A stretch of 64,000 bases of DNA, taken from Shewanella jiangmenensis (GTDB lineage: Bacteria > Pseudomonadota > Gammaproteobacteria > Enterobacterales > Shewanellaceae). How positions within the stretch are numbered: the stretch's first letter is position 1; each line of letters starts with the position of its first letter. The stretch is taken from assembly GCF_018596335.1 (NCBI RefSeq), contig NZ_JAHEPS010000008.1, forward strand, positions 1-64,000, written 5' to 3'. Shown one piece after another: positions 36,394-44,143 of the stretch. The translations under genes and the position numbers were made by a program. The notes under the pieces were generated by a model. The model was not told where the DNA came from, made no database searches, and saw only the letters and a program-made list of their open reading frames with translations.

Positions 36394-38190
36394 TCAGTGG
36401 CCGAAAATACGCAGTGACCAGTCACGCACCACACCAGGCTGGGCGTTGTTGACTGTGTTGAGCTGCAGCAGCTGACGGGTTTGGGTGTTGAAAGCCACGG
36501 TTTCGGTGGTACCGGCATCGGTATCACGTACACGCAGGGTCCAGACACCGGCTGAGTTTTCACCGTAGAAGTGGTTACTCAGCAGCACGCCGTTTTCGAT
36601 GTGCTCACCGATAAAGCCAACGCGTGGGTTAAGCAGCACACTGCGGGTGCCTGAAGGCGACACCAGTTCGATGGCGAGGTCACGCAGACGGGTGTGGTCG
36701 ATATTGAGTTTCACCTGTACCGCTTCCACAGTCAGGTTATCGGCAACCTGCAGCTCGCTGGTCACGCCAGCCAAAGTGGCATCCGGGATTTGCGCGTTGG
36801 CAGCCACGGTTTGCCATGGGGTTACCACCTGCTCAGGCAGGTTTTGTACGCCACCAAACAGCACTTTCCACACGGCCGCATCCACGTCTACCGCACCAAA
36901 GCCATAGAAGTTGTGGAAGTTGTAACCGGCGGCGTTACGCTGCCAGCCAGGCAGTGCCGCGTAAGTTGCCACTGTGCCATCGGCCTGGGTGAAGCTTAGG
37001 TTGATTGGCGCAATGTTGGCGTCGGTTTTACGGGCAGTCTGGGCCAGCACGTGACGTACGGTGCGGGCATCCAGCGCATGGTTTGCCGACATGATAACTG
37101 CAGCCGCACCTGCGGCGTTGGGGCCGGCGGATGAGGTGCCGTTCATGGTCGCGGCATAGTTACAGTTAGGGTCGAGCGCCACGCCGCCGTGCAGACGGTT
37201 GGCAGAAGCTCCGGCCTTGTTCAGGCCCTTGCTGCAACCCTGGATATCGGTGGTGATAATGGCGGGGGCATCAGTGCCATATTCACCGCCGGGCGCTGCT
37301 ACCCACACGTTGGAACCCACAGACGAGTATGAAGAGCGCTTACCGGTGGCGTTGGTGGCCGACACCACCATGTTCCAGTAGTTGATGTTTTCGTGGGACA
37401 GGTTGGCGCTGTGGAATGGCAGGCCGAAGTTGTCGTAATAGCGGCCATTCTCACGGGGCAGAATGAGCCAGGCACCCACGTTGTAGGTGCCGTAGCTGTT
37501 ACCGGCCGATTTCACGAACAGCGATCCCTGACCACGCTGACTGTCTTTGGTCACGTCTTCCAGCGCTACGTCTTTTGCCAGCAGCGCAGGGTTGGCCTCG
37601 TAGTCATAGGGGAACGGCTTGAGCATGGTGGAGCCGTAGCTCTGGTTATAGATACGCGCGTCGGTAAAACGGTTCAGCTCGCGCTTGCCGTTTTCGGCGG
37701 TGCGGCCGTGAGACAGGAACCAAGCGGCTTCGCTCTGGGCATCCAGATAGTTAAAGCCAATCAGGTTGGCGTGGGGCGCAACGCCGCGACCGCCGATGCC
37801 GTTTCCTTCAACCGAGGCAACAATACCGGCAACCGCTGTGCCGTGGCCATTGTTGTCGGTGGGATAGGCGCTGCCATCTTTGAGGTTCAGCGAACCTGCA
37901 ACCACGTTGGCACGCAGATCTTCATGATCAATTTCAACGCCGGTATCGATTACCGCCACAGTGATACCGCGGCCCTTGATACCCATGGCGTGGGCGAAAT
38001 CCACATCCAGGTCCTGACCTTTAACGCCAACCACAGGCGAGTAACCGTCCTGACCGGTGTTTTTAAGGTGCCACTGCTGTGGAGTTAAAGGGTCACCGCC
38101 AAACAGCGGATATTGCCACAGATCCGGGTTGGCCTGGGCAGTCCCTGCCATGGCCAACGAGATGCTGATGATGAGTCGATTTAACTTCAT
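36394..38190 (-). CDS. secreted kexin-like subtilisin protease with P domain
   Basis: A 598-aa S8 serine protease. The signal peptide is MKLNRLIISISLAMAGTAQA (start ATG 38188-38190). The catalytic triad is D82 (AVIDTGVEID), H116 (NGHGTAVAG) and S353 (NGTSSAGP). The last 140 residues form a P (proprotein convertase) domain, with the LRDLAIELVSPSGT and GVWTLRVRD motifs. No long propeptide lies between the signal peptide and the catalytic domain, which fits a protease that relies on a separate chaperone. This is the architecture of Aeromonas ASP. It likely leaves the cell through the type II system encoded nearby, but that is a guess. Confidence 0.93.
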   Translation of the reverse strand: MKLNRLIISISLAMAGTAQANPDLWQYPLFGGDPLTPQQWHLKNTGQDGYSPVVGVKGQDLDVDFAHAMGIKGRGITVAVIDTGVEIDHEDLRANVVAGSLNLKDGSAYPTDNNGHGTAVAGIVASVEGNGIGGRGVAPHANLIGFNYLDAQSEAAWFLSHGRTAENGKRELNRFTDARIYNQSYGSTMLKPFPYDYEANPALLAKDVALEDVTKDSQRGQGSLFVKSAGNSYGTYNVGAWLILPRENGRYYDNFGLPFHSANLSHENINYWNMVVSATNATGKRSSYSSVGSNVWVAAPGGEYGTDAPAIITTDIQGCSKGLNKAGASANRLHGGVALDPNCNYAATMNGTSSAGPNAAGAAAVIMSANHALDARTVRHVLAQTARKTDANIAPINLSFTQADGTVATYAALPGWQRNAAGYNFHNFYGFGAVDVDAAVWKVLFGGVQNLPEQVVTPWQTVAANAQIPDATLAGVTSELQVADNLTVEAVQVKLNIDHTRLRDLAIELVSPSGTRSVLLNPRVGFIGEHIENGVLLSNHFYGENSAGVWTLRVRDTDAGTTETVAFNTQTRQLLQLNTVNNAQPGVVRDWSLRIFGH

Positions 38191-38626
38191 CCTGTTTCCT
38201 TCAATTGTGATTATTCTTGTGGTGAAAATGTTGTTGTTGCAACGCAAATGTACGGCTTTGTTATCGCCGCTCAATACGTTAATTGACTCGGATATGTCTT
38301 TTAATTCTATAAAAGGCTGATTCCGCAGCTACGCACCGTAAACACAGGCAGAATAATCACTCTGAAGATCGCAAAATTTAACACAAAAACAGCACATATA
38401 TCTGGCAAGCAGCGCAAGTACCAACCGAAACCCTGCGCAAAAATGACAGCGCTGACATTCTTGTGCTCAAACTTCACTCAGGCTCAAGCCGGTGCAGAAC
38501 GCCATACTGGTCGGATCTGATAACTCAAGTCAAAACGCACAGGAGGCATCATTTAGCGCTGCATAAATCCAACTGCAACGCTTGCAGCAACGAGCCACAA
38601 CCCTGCCTTTAAGCAGCAGGGCTCGC
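38191..38626. other. region upstream of the subtilase gene
   Basis: This 436-bp gap holds the promoter of the protease gene (minus strand, AT-rich at 38190-38340). A stem CCCTGC / GCAGGG at about 38607-38627 could end the small membrane protein gene. No credible gene was found; two short frames were rejected. Confidence 0.55.
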
Positions 38627-38938
38627 TTAGGTAATCACGAGCCCCAGGCCCTGCCGTCCGATGCAGCGCAGCACATAACACACCTTGATAGCGGTCGCGC
38701 TGAGTACCAGCGCAATATGCGCCGCCACCTGAGTTGGCAGCGAGAAATACTGAGGATAGAGATAACAAACACCAATAAGCGCAAGCAGCGCACCGACCGA
38801 CAGCAGCAAGCCCAGATTGCCGGCGTGCATTATCCGCCGGTAGATGGACTGTTGCCGAGCATGGCTTGCAAGCACGCCGGCCTCAAAGCGGCCGGGATGA
38901 TAAAGGTATTCGCTGATGACAGGGGCAAGTGATGACAT
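38627..38938 (-). CDS. small membrane protein with two helices
   Basis: A 103-aa protein. Two helices lie at about residues 43-61 and 70-90, with a basic cytoplasmic start. The pairing of a Tyr-rich loop (YLYPQYFSL) with AAHIALVLSATAIKVCYVLR recalls the PpyR-like small membrane proteins of pseudomonads, but this is a weak resemblance. The start codon has a strong GGAG site six bases upstream, which supports a real gene. A palindrome TTTAGATGATCTAAA lies about 100 bp upstream (39041-39055). Function unknown. Confidence 0.75.
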   Translation of the reverse strand: MSSLAPVISEYLYHPGRFEAGVLASHARQQSIYRRIMHAGNLGLLLSVGALLALIGVCYLYPQYFSLPTQVAAHIALVLSATAIKVCYVLRCIGRQGLGLVIT

Positions 38939-39040
38939 GGGACACTCCGTAAAAATGACACACTGAACACAACAGCTTCAGCAGAGTAATTCCAAGATGC
39001 ATGCCAAAATAGAAATTGCTATTTTTCAGCTATTTAGATT

Positions 39041-39055
39041 TTTAGATGATCTAAA
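39041..39055. promoter_or_regulatory. palindrome upstream of the small membrane protein gene
   Basis: TTTAGATGATCTAAA has 7-bp arms around a single central G, in AT-rich DNA about 103 bp before the start codon at 38938. The shape suits a dimeric regulator. The factor is unknown. Confidence 0.5.
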
Positions 39056-39149
39056 TATTGTTGATATGACCATTGTCGCACTGTCTTTTTCACATCATCG
39101 ACAGCACCATTTTCCGGTGTTAAGTGCGCAGTTCGGTGTTTCCTTGCCG

Positions 39150-39803
39150 CTATAACAGGGGTAAGTGCCCTGTCTTTACCAGGATCAGGGTTTCTTGTTC
39201 CACAAAGGGGTGATGCTGGCTCATATGGGGGCTACGGATCCAACTCAGGGCCGGATAGCTGCCGTATTCATCCTTGAACGTACCCTTGAGCACCAGAATC
39301 TCTTCACCGCCGAAGTGACGATGAGGGATAAACACTTCGCCCGCAGGCCAGAGCACCAAGGCCGTATGTTCGACTTCAAAACTGTGCAGCGGCATCACCT
39401 TAAGACCGCCGTGACCGGGCAGCCACTCGGCTTTGCCGGTATCCAGTCGCACACTCACATCATCGCCTTGGGCAAACTGGGATAGTTTCACAAACAGGGT
39501 ACAGCCCTGCTCGCTGAAGGGCGCATGGCTGCTGCCCGGTGGATTGCGAATATAAGTGCCCGGACCATAGTCGCCGGTTTCATCGCTGAAAACCCCTTCG
39601 AGCACCAGGATTTCTTCTCCCTTTGGGTGGCTGTGGCGAGCAAAACGCGCCCCCGGCACATAACGCACCAGACTGGTGGCATGGCCGGACTCTGCGCCCT
39701 CTCTGGCGAGGGGTTTGCGCTCAACACCTGCCAATGGGCTTGGCTGCCACGGTTGCTGGGCTGTGTCTATTACAACCCGCTTGGCGAAATCCATATTTAA
39801 CAT
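39150..39803 (-). CDS. double-cupin protein (ChrR-like)
   Basis: A 217-aa protein made of two related cupin domains. Each has the metal motif: HSHPKGEEILVLEGVFSDE in the first and HRHFGGEEILVLKGTFKDE in the second, each followed by a GSYP/GDYGP and an RNPPGSSH or RSPHMSQHH segment. The strong repetition shows an internal duplication. Such domains also occur as the C-terminal part of the anti-sigma factor ChrR, which senses oxidative stress, but no N-terminal zinc-binding anti-sigma domain is present here. The ATG at 39801-39803 follows GAGG at a 7-base spacing. It stands alone after a 14-bp repeat array. Enzymatic or sensor role unknown. Confidence 0.88.
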   Translation of the reverse strand: MLNMDFAKRVVIDTAQQPWQPSPLAGVERKPLAREGAESGHATSLVRYVPGARFARHSHPKGEEILVLEGVFSDETGDYGPGTYIRNPPGSSHAPFSEQGCTLFVKLSQFAQGDDVSVRLDTGKAEWLPGHGGLKVMPLHSFEVEHTALVLWPAGEVFIPHRHFGGEEILVLKGTFKDEYGSYPALSWIRSPHMSQHHPFVEQETLILVKTGHLPLL

Positions 39804-39865
39804 GTAATGACCTCGGCGGTGGCTGCCTGAAGCACAGTTTGGCTCACCACCCTTTATACTTTTCT

Positions 39866-39921
39866 GGTTCTTAGCTCTTGGTTCATGATGCTCAGTGCTC
39901 AATGCTTGTATGTCGGCTCTT
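39866..39921. repeat. degenerate 14-bp tandem repeat upstream of the cupin gene
   Basis: Four diverged units of 14 bp in a row, GGTTCTTAGCTCTT, GGTTCATGATGCTC, AGTGCTCAATGCTT and GTATGTCGGCTCTT. The similarity is loose but the period holds. It lies in the likely promoter or leader of the cupin gene. Confidence 0.5.
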
Positions 39922-40061
39922 GTGCTTTGACCAAGCCGCGCGACTCAAGCGTAAGCTTTGATGGATAAGCTTATGGCGAACGGGCGCGGGTTTGAAGCGC
40001 TTTGTTTTATGGGCTTTATGGAAGGGGCTTCAGCAAGCGCAACCAGAAAATCGCTTCAAAA

Positions 40062-40094
40062 TAACCAATCAATAAAATATATATTAATTGGTTA
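40062..40094. repeat. AT-rich inverted repeat
   Basis: TAACCAAT (40062-40069) and ATTGGTTA (40087-40094) flank a 17-base spacer made only of A and T except for one C. It could be a weak terminator for the small open frame on the minus strand, whose stop codon it covers, or an operator. Confidence 0.55.
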
Positions 40095-40256
40095 GCATGG
40101 CCACGCAATCATTGAAAACCTAAGGGCAAATACGCCAACCACAGCAATTGGCAGCCCTAATTGGAAGTTATAGCCGAGCCGCTGATATAGTCCCGGCCCG
40201 GTTTGTCGCCTGAAGGCCTTTGCCATGGCGAGCATAAACACCGGTGTTAGCAGCAT
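40092..40256 (-). CDS. possible small membrane protein, 54 aa
   Basis: A short open frame with an ATG preceded by GAGG at a 7-base spacing. The product begins MLLTPVFMLAMAKAFRR and has a hydrophobic stretch (LPIAVVGVFAL). It lies between the GH31 terminator and the cupin gene on the same strand. It may be a genuine small protein or the remnant of a longer membrane protein. Only the ribosome site and the hydrophobicity support it. Confidence 0.35.
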   Translation of the reverse strand: MLLTPVFMLAMAKAFRRQTGPGLYQRLGYNFQLGLPIAVVGVFALRFSMIAWPC

Positions 40257-40276
40257 TAACAGACCTCAGGGTAAAA

Positions 40277-40299
40277 AAGCGCCCCGAAACGGGGCGCTT
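40277..40299 (-). terminator. terminator after the GH31 gene
   Basis: A 10-bp stem AAGCGCCCCG / CGGGGCGCTT with an AAA loop. Read on the minus strand it is followed by six T residues. Confidence 0.93.
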
Positions 40300-40315
40300 G
40301 ATTCGATTTGAGTTT

Positions 40316-43300
40316 TTAACCCTTGGGCCAGCCAATGAGCGAGGCATTGGCCCAGTTGCCGCAGACCCCCTTGGCCGAACCTTCAGTTTGCAGGCTCAGA
40401 GTTTCAACACCGCGGATGTCCAATTCTGGCTTAACTACCGCGGGCGCTGCTATCAGGCCCGAGTCGTACATCAGCTTACCATCACCGAATATCTTAAAGT
40501 GCATGCCGCCCTTGGCCCTGCAGCTGTCGTCGATACCAAGGTCAGCCCGCAAGAGCTGCCAGTTGCCCTCGAGACGATAATCGACCCTGCTGTTGGCAGC
40601 CATGCCGAGCCCCTTGCTGAACTTAAGACCGTTCATGCTCATGGGTTTGCCACCGATGGCAGTGTTTAACGCCACACGGCTCGCCACGGATTTATCCAGC
40701 TTTTGCGGCGTGAGTTCGGCAAGGAATTGCTGGGTTTTAGGCGCTTTGGGCTCGGGCGCGGTCAGTACCTTAAACTCGCTGATGGTGATTGGGGTCACGC
40801 TCTTTGGCAGCAGCGCGTTAAAGGCACCGCTTTGAGACTTGGCGGCGGTCACCATAGGGTCATTGCCAAGCTCGTTTTGAGTACTGAGCACCCGAAAACG
40901 CAGCAAACTGCCGGGCTTGGGTGCAAACTCCACCTTCTGCATTGTCTGGGATTTCTCCAATCGGCCCTTGGCCACCGGCTCGCCCCACTCGCCGTTGTTT
41001 TCACCAAGGTAGACCTCGTAGTCGGCGACCTGACCGTACTCCCAATGCTTGTCATTACGGGGCGCGATTTCGAAACCGGCAATAAAGCGGCGCTCGCCCA
41101 AAGCCAGGGTAAACTCGTGGGCACCGGTTTTTTGCGCCTGATCGCGCTTGGTTCTAAACCAGGTATCCGGATTGCCATCGAAAGCATTTTCCAGCGGATG
41201 CCCAGCTTCTTCGGCGGGACGAGCAAGCACCAGCAAGCTGTCGGCAGGGACTTCATTGCCAAGCTCAGGTGCCACACCGTAAGCGGCAGTTACTGCAAGT
41301 ATCGATGACTCATCGATTTCAAGCTTGAACGCCAGCGCTTCACGCACCGAGACTTTCTCGGTTTTCACCAGCACAGTGCCGTACTTTTTATCCGAGTAAG
41401 TCCAGCCGCTCTTTGCCTTGGCAAGCGCAGCTTCATCCTTGAATGCTTTAAGTTTTTCGCCATTAAGCAGCACAGCCTGCGGCTTTACGCGGGTATGCAG
41501 CCACAGCTCATAGACTCGCTCCTCATCCTGGCCATCGAACTTGCCATCGGCAGCGCCAATACTGACCTCAATGTCGCCCGCCTTACCCTCGGGCGCCTTG
41601 ACTGCAAAACGCTGGCGGGCAAATTCACCGTCCTGATAACGACGGGTGTTGCCATCGTCTTCGTACATCAGGTACTCAGACTCGCCATAAGGGTAGATAT
41701 CCAGCGTCAGCACGTCCTTGGGCTTATGACCGTCGTACAGGGCTTCCGGATACATAGGGATAATGGCACCAGCGCGCACAAACACCGGAATTGTATTCAA
41801 ATCCACCTGATAATCTATGTTGGCGCCACTCTCCGGGGCATTCACCACCCGGCCGTCCCAGTAATCAATCCACTGGCCTTTGGGCAGGTATACATCTTCA
41901 CGCCAGCCTTTGCTGGCGGTCTGAGAGCGGTACACCGGCGCCACCAGCATGTGTTTACCCAGCAAAAACTGATACTTGTGCGCTTCTGTGTTGGCGTTGG
42001 GGTCGTCGCTGTAGTCCCACATCAGGCCGCGGACGATAGGCGCGCCGCTTTGCTCAGCCTCATACGCTGTGGTGTACATGTAAGGGGTGAGGCGCATTTT
42101 GAGCTTTAAATAGTCGCGGTTGATGCTGCGATAGGGCTCCTCAAACCACCAGGGGTGCTTGCGTGAGGCCTTGGACCAACCAGACATGCCCATCAGCACC
42201 GGGGTAAAAGCCTTCCACTGCAAATCGCGGGTAAAGGTTTCGGGACTGCCGCCAAAAATCGCATCCACATCGCCGGTGGCATAGGCCTGCCCCGACAGGC
42301 CCGAGCCAATCAGGGTCGGAATATGCCAGCGGATATAGTCCCAGCTGCCGGACTGATCGCCGGTCCAGGTCACGGCGTAGCGCTGGGTACCGGCCCAGCC
42401 CATCACGGTCCAGAGGAAGGGGCGTGAGTCGGAGTTATCCCAAATACCATCTGCGGCGGCCTTATTGGCATCGAGTGAGTGCTGGTAGCCCTCACCTGTC
42501 CAGGCCACATCCAGCTTCTGGGCGCGGCTGCCTGCCTTGCCGACTTCCCATGCAATTTTATCCACGCCATCTTCGGTCCAAAGGCCGGTTCTGAAACCGT
42601 ATTTGGCGAGCCCCTCCACCACCTTGGGCAGCTCGGTATAGCCGCAGCCGTAGCCGTCGTTCGGTAATATCCAGCCGCCGGGCATATCGTGTTCACGATA
42701 TTTTTTGGCAACGGACTCAATTACATCTGGCGTGGTTCCCGTTGGGCCATCGCTCCAGCCATCGGGCACAGTGCCGGGCTTTTTGACGTTATCACCATCG
42801 TTGTAACAGTCGGCATCACCGTATTCAAAGGCCCAGCGCGGGATAAGTCTGGCGCGGCCGGTAAGCTCGGTGTAATCGGCCAGCACCTGCTGAATGCTGC
42901 CAGGCGCAAAGAAGAAGGCATCAAAACGCGCCTCATCGTGGCCAAGGCGCAGGGCATCATTGCCACGAAAATCGTAGCTGCCATTGGCCCAGGTGTTGCG
43001 CAGCACACCGTAGCCCTTGCTCGACAGATAAAAAGGCGACGGACTTGGTCTGTCACCCTCTTCCCAGCCACCTGAGTAGGAGATTTCCATGCTCTTACCC
43101 TTAAACTCGAAGGTGCCGTTTTGCTGGCCGCCACCGAAAAAACGCTCGCTGGCATCTGTGCTGAGGGTTTGCACTGTGCTGGTTTCACCCAGTTCCAGAC
43201 TCTGCAGCTCTTCGGTGATAAGGGTCTGATTATCGGCCTGATACAGGGCAATCCGAAGCGGCGACTCGTAAATCCGCACCGCCAGCGCGCCCGTATTCAG

Positions 43301-43654
43301 CAGCCGATATTCGCCCTCATCTGTGAGGGTATAAGGCACAGCCGGGTAGTCGTTTTTAATCACTATCGATGCGGCCTTGCTGCCCTCACCGACCAGCTTG
43401 CCATTAAGACCGGCCTGAATGCGGATAAGTGCAGGCTTAAGCACGTCCAGCTGCACCAACGCGCCGCTGGCGGTGGCAATCTGGACACTGCCGCCGGTTT
43501 GAGTGAGTTCAGCCAGGTTGCCGACAGGCCCAGCCTGCAGTGCAGTGGTAACCAGTGTCGCGGCAGAAAAGCTCAGCGCCAGTGCAATGCGCCGAGCCAG
43601 CATCGACTGTCGACATTGAACGCCGGCACAGACGAAAGGGAACAGAGTTGCCAT
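40316..43654 (-). CDS. large secreted GH31 glycosidase with discoidin and NPCBM domains
   Basis: A 1112-aa glycoside hydrolase. A signal-like hydrophobic stretch lies at about residues 18-41. The GH31 N-terminal and catalytic domains span about 45-660. The nucleophile is probably D382 (LDVAWTGEGY) and the acid/base D433 (WTGDQSGSW). The sequence around these sites lacks the usual WxDMNE of plain alpha-glucosidases and recalls the branch with alpha-galactosidase-type members, so the substrate is open. A discoidin-like (F5/8 type C) domain follows at about 800-925 and an NPCBM domain covers the last 135 residues; both bind carbohydrates. The ATG at 43654 has a good AAGGA site; a start at residue 18 would give a cleaner signal peptide. 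Confidence 0.9.
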   Translation of the reverse strand: MATLFPFVCAGVQCRQSMLARRIALALSFSAATLVTTALQAGPVGNLAELTQTGGSVQIATASGALVQLDVLKPALIRIQAGLNGKLVGEGSKAASIVIKNDYPAVPYTLTDEGEYRLLNTGALAVRIYESPLRIALYQADNQTLITEELQSLELGETSTVQTLSTDASERFFGGGQQNGTFEFKGKSMEISYSGGWEEGDRPSPSPFYLSSKGYGVLRNTWANGSYDFRGNDALRLGHDEARFDAFFFAPGSIQQVLADYTELTGRARLIPRWAFEYGDADCYNDGDNVKKPGTVPDGWSDGPTGTTPDVIESVAKKYREHDMPGGWILPNDGYGCGYTELPKVVEGLAKYGFRTGLWTEDGVDKIAWEVGKAGSRAQKLDVAWTGEGYQHSLDANKAAADGIWDNSDSRPFLWTVMGWAGTQRYAVTWTGDQSGSWDYIRWHIPTLIGSGLSGQAYATGDVDAIFGGSPETFTRDLQWKAFTPVLMGMSGWSKASRKHPWWFEEPYRSINRDYLKLKMRLTPYMYTTAYEAEQSGAPIVRGLMWDYSDDPNANTEAHKYQFLLGKHMLVAPVYRSQTASKGWREDVYLPKGQWIDYWDGRVVNAPESGANIDYQVDLNTIPVFVRAGAIIPMYPEALYDGHKPKDVLTLDIYPYGESEYLMYEDDGNTRRYQDGEFARQRFAVKAPEGKAGDIEVSIGAADGKFDGQDEERVYELWLHTRVKPQAVLLNGEKLKAFKDEAALAKAKSGWTYSDKKYGTVLVKTEKVSVREALAFKLEIDESSILAVTAAYGVAPELGNEVPADSLLVLARPAEEAGHPLENAFDGNPDTWFRTKRDQAQKTGAHEFTLALGERRFIAGFEIAPRNDKHWEYGQVADYEVYLGENNGEWGEPVAKGRLEKSQTMQKVEFAPKPGSLLRFRVLSTQNELGNDPMVTAAKSQSGAFNALLPKSVTPITISEFKVLTAPEPKAPKTQQFLAELTPQKLDKSVASRVALNTAIGGKPMSMNGLKFSKGLGMAANSRVDYRLEGNWQLLRADLGIDDSCRAKGGMHFKIFGDGKLMYDSGLIAAPAVVKPELDIRGVETLSLQTEGSAKGVCGNWANASLIGWPKG

Positions 43655-44143
43655 ACAAATCCTTGTGTCAATTGCAAAATAAGGTGTCAGCCCGGAACAG
43701 ATGCCGCCTTGTGAAACAAAGGAGCGCTCGCATCTTTATATGTTTTTGGCGCTTATGTTCTTGCCGGTTTTCGCGGCCACGTTTTTGTTGGAGCGGGCCG
43801 ACGCAGCCGCTGTACACTTGAGTAAAAATTCCAATTAAATCAGCTTAAAACCTACCACTGGAAGGTTCCAACACCAAACCGATTGTCACTCGCCGCTGCC
43901 GCTTTTGCAACCAAATGCTGAGCAGAGCGCAAAGCCACATACACAGCGAGCATAAAGCTTTAGACACAGCGGCTGGAAGCATGAAACGTTCGAGTTTTAT
44001 GCTGAATCAGTTGCAGATATCCAATGTTTCACACTGAATTTCATATAGATAATAAGCATAAGCAGGAGATTACATTGAGAGGGATTACATCACAGGCCCC
44101 TCTGCACTAGAATTAGCACAAGACCTGCTACACGGGAGTCATC
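43655..44143. other. divergent intergenic region, GH31 and histidine kinase
   Basis: A 489-bp gap with both promoters. TGGAA-GG-TTCCA (43859-43870) is a small palindrome on the GH31 side. GATTACAT occurs twice (44068-44075 and 44083-44090), 15 bp apart, on the kinase side, a spacing that would place two sites nearly on one face of the helix. No gene was seen. Confidence 0.5.

Larger units (their letters stand above)
39804..40315. other. 512-bp gap between the cupin and GH31 genes
   Basis: It contains, from left to right, the 14-bp repeat array, about 140 bp without visible structure, the AT-rich inverted repeat, the possible 54-aa gene and the GH31 terminator. Nothing else was recognised. 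Confidence 0.6.

Noticed and set aside
38601-38632. Hairpin taken as a strong terminator for the small membrane protein gene
   Set aside because: The stem is only six pairs with a 9-base loop and no U-tract, so it was mentioned but not listed as a terminator.
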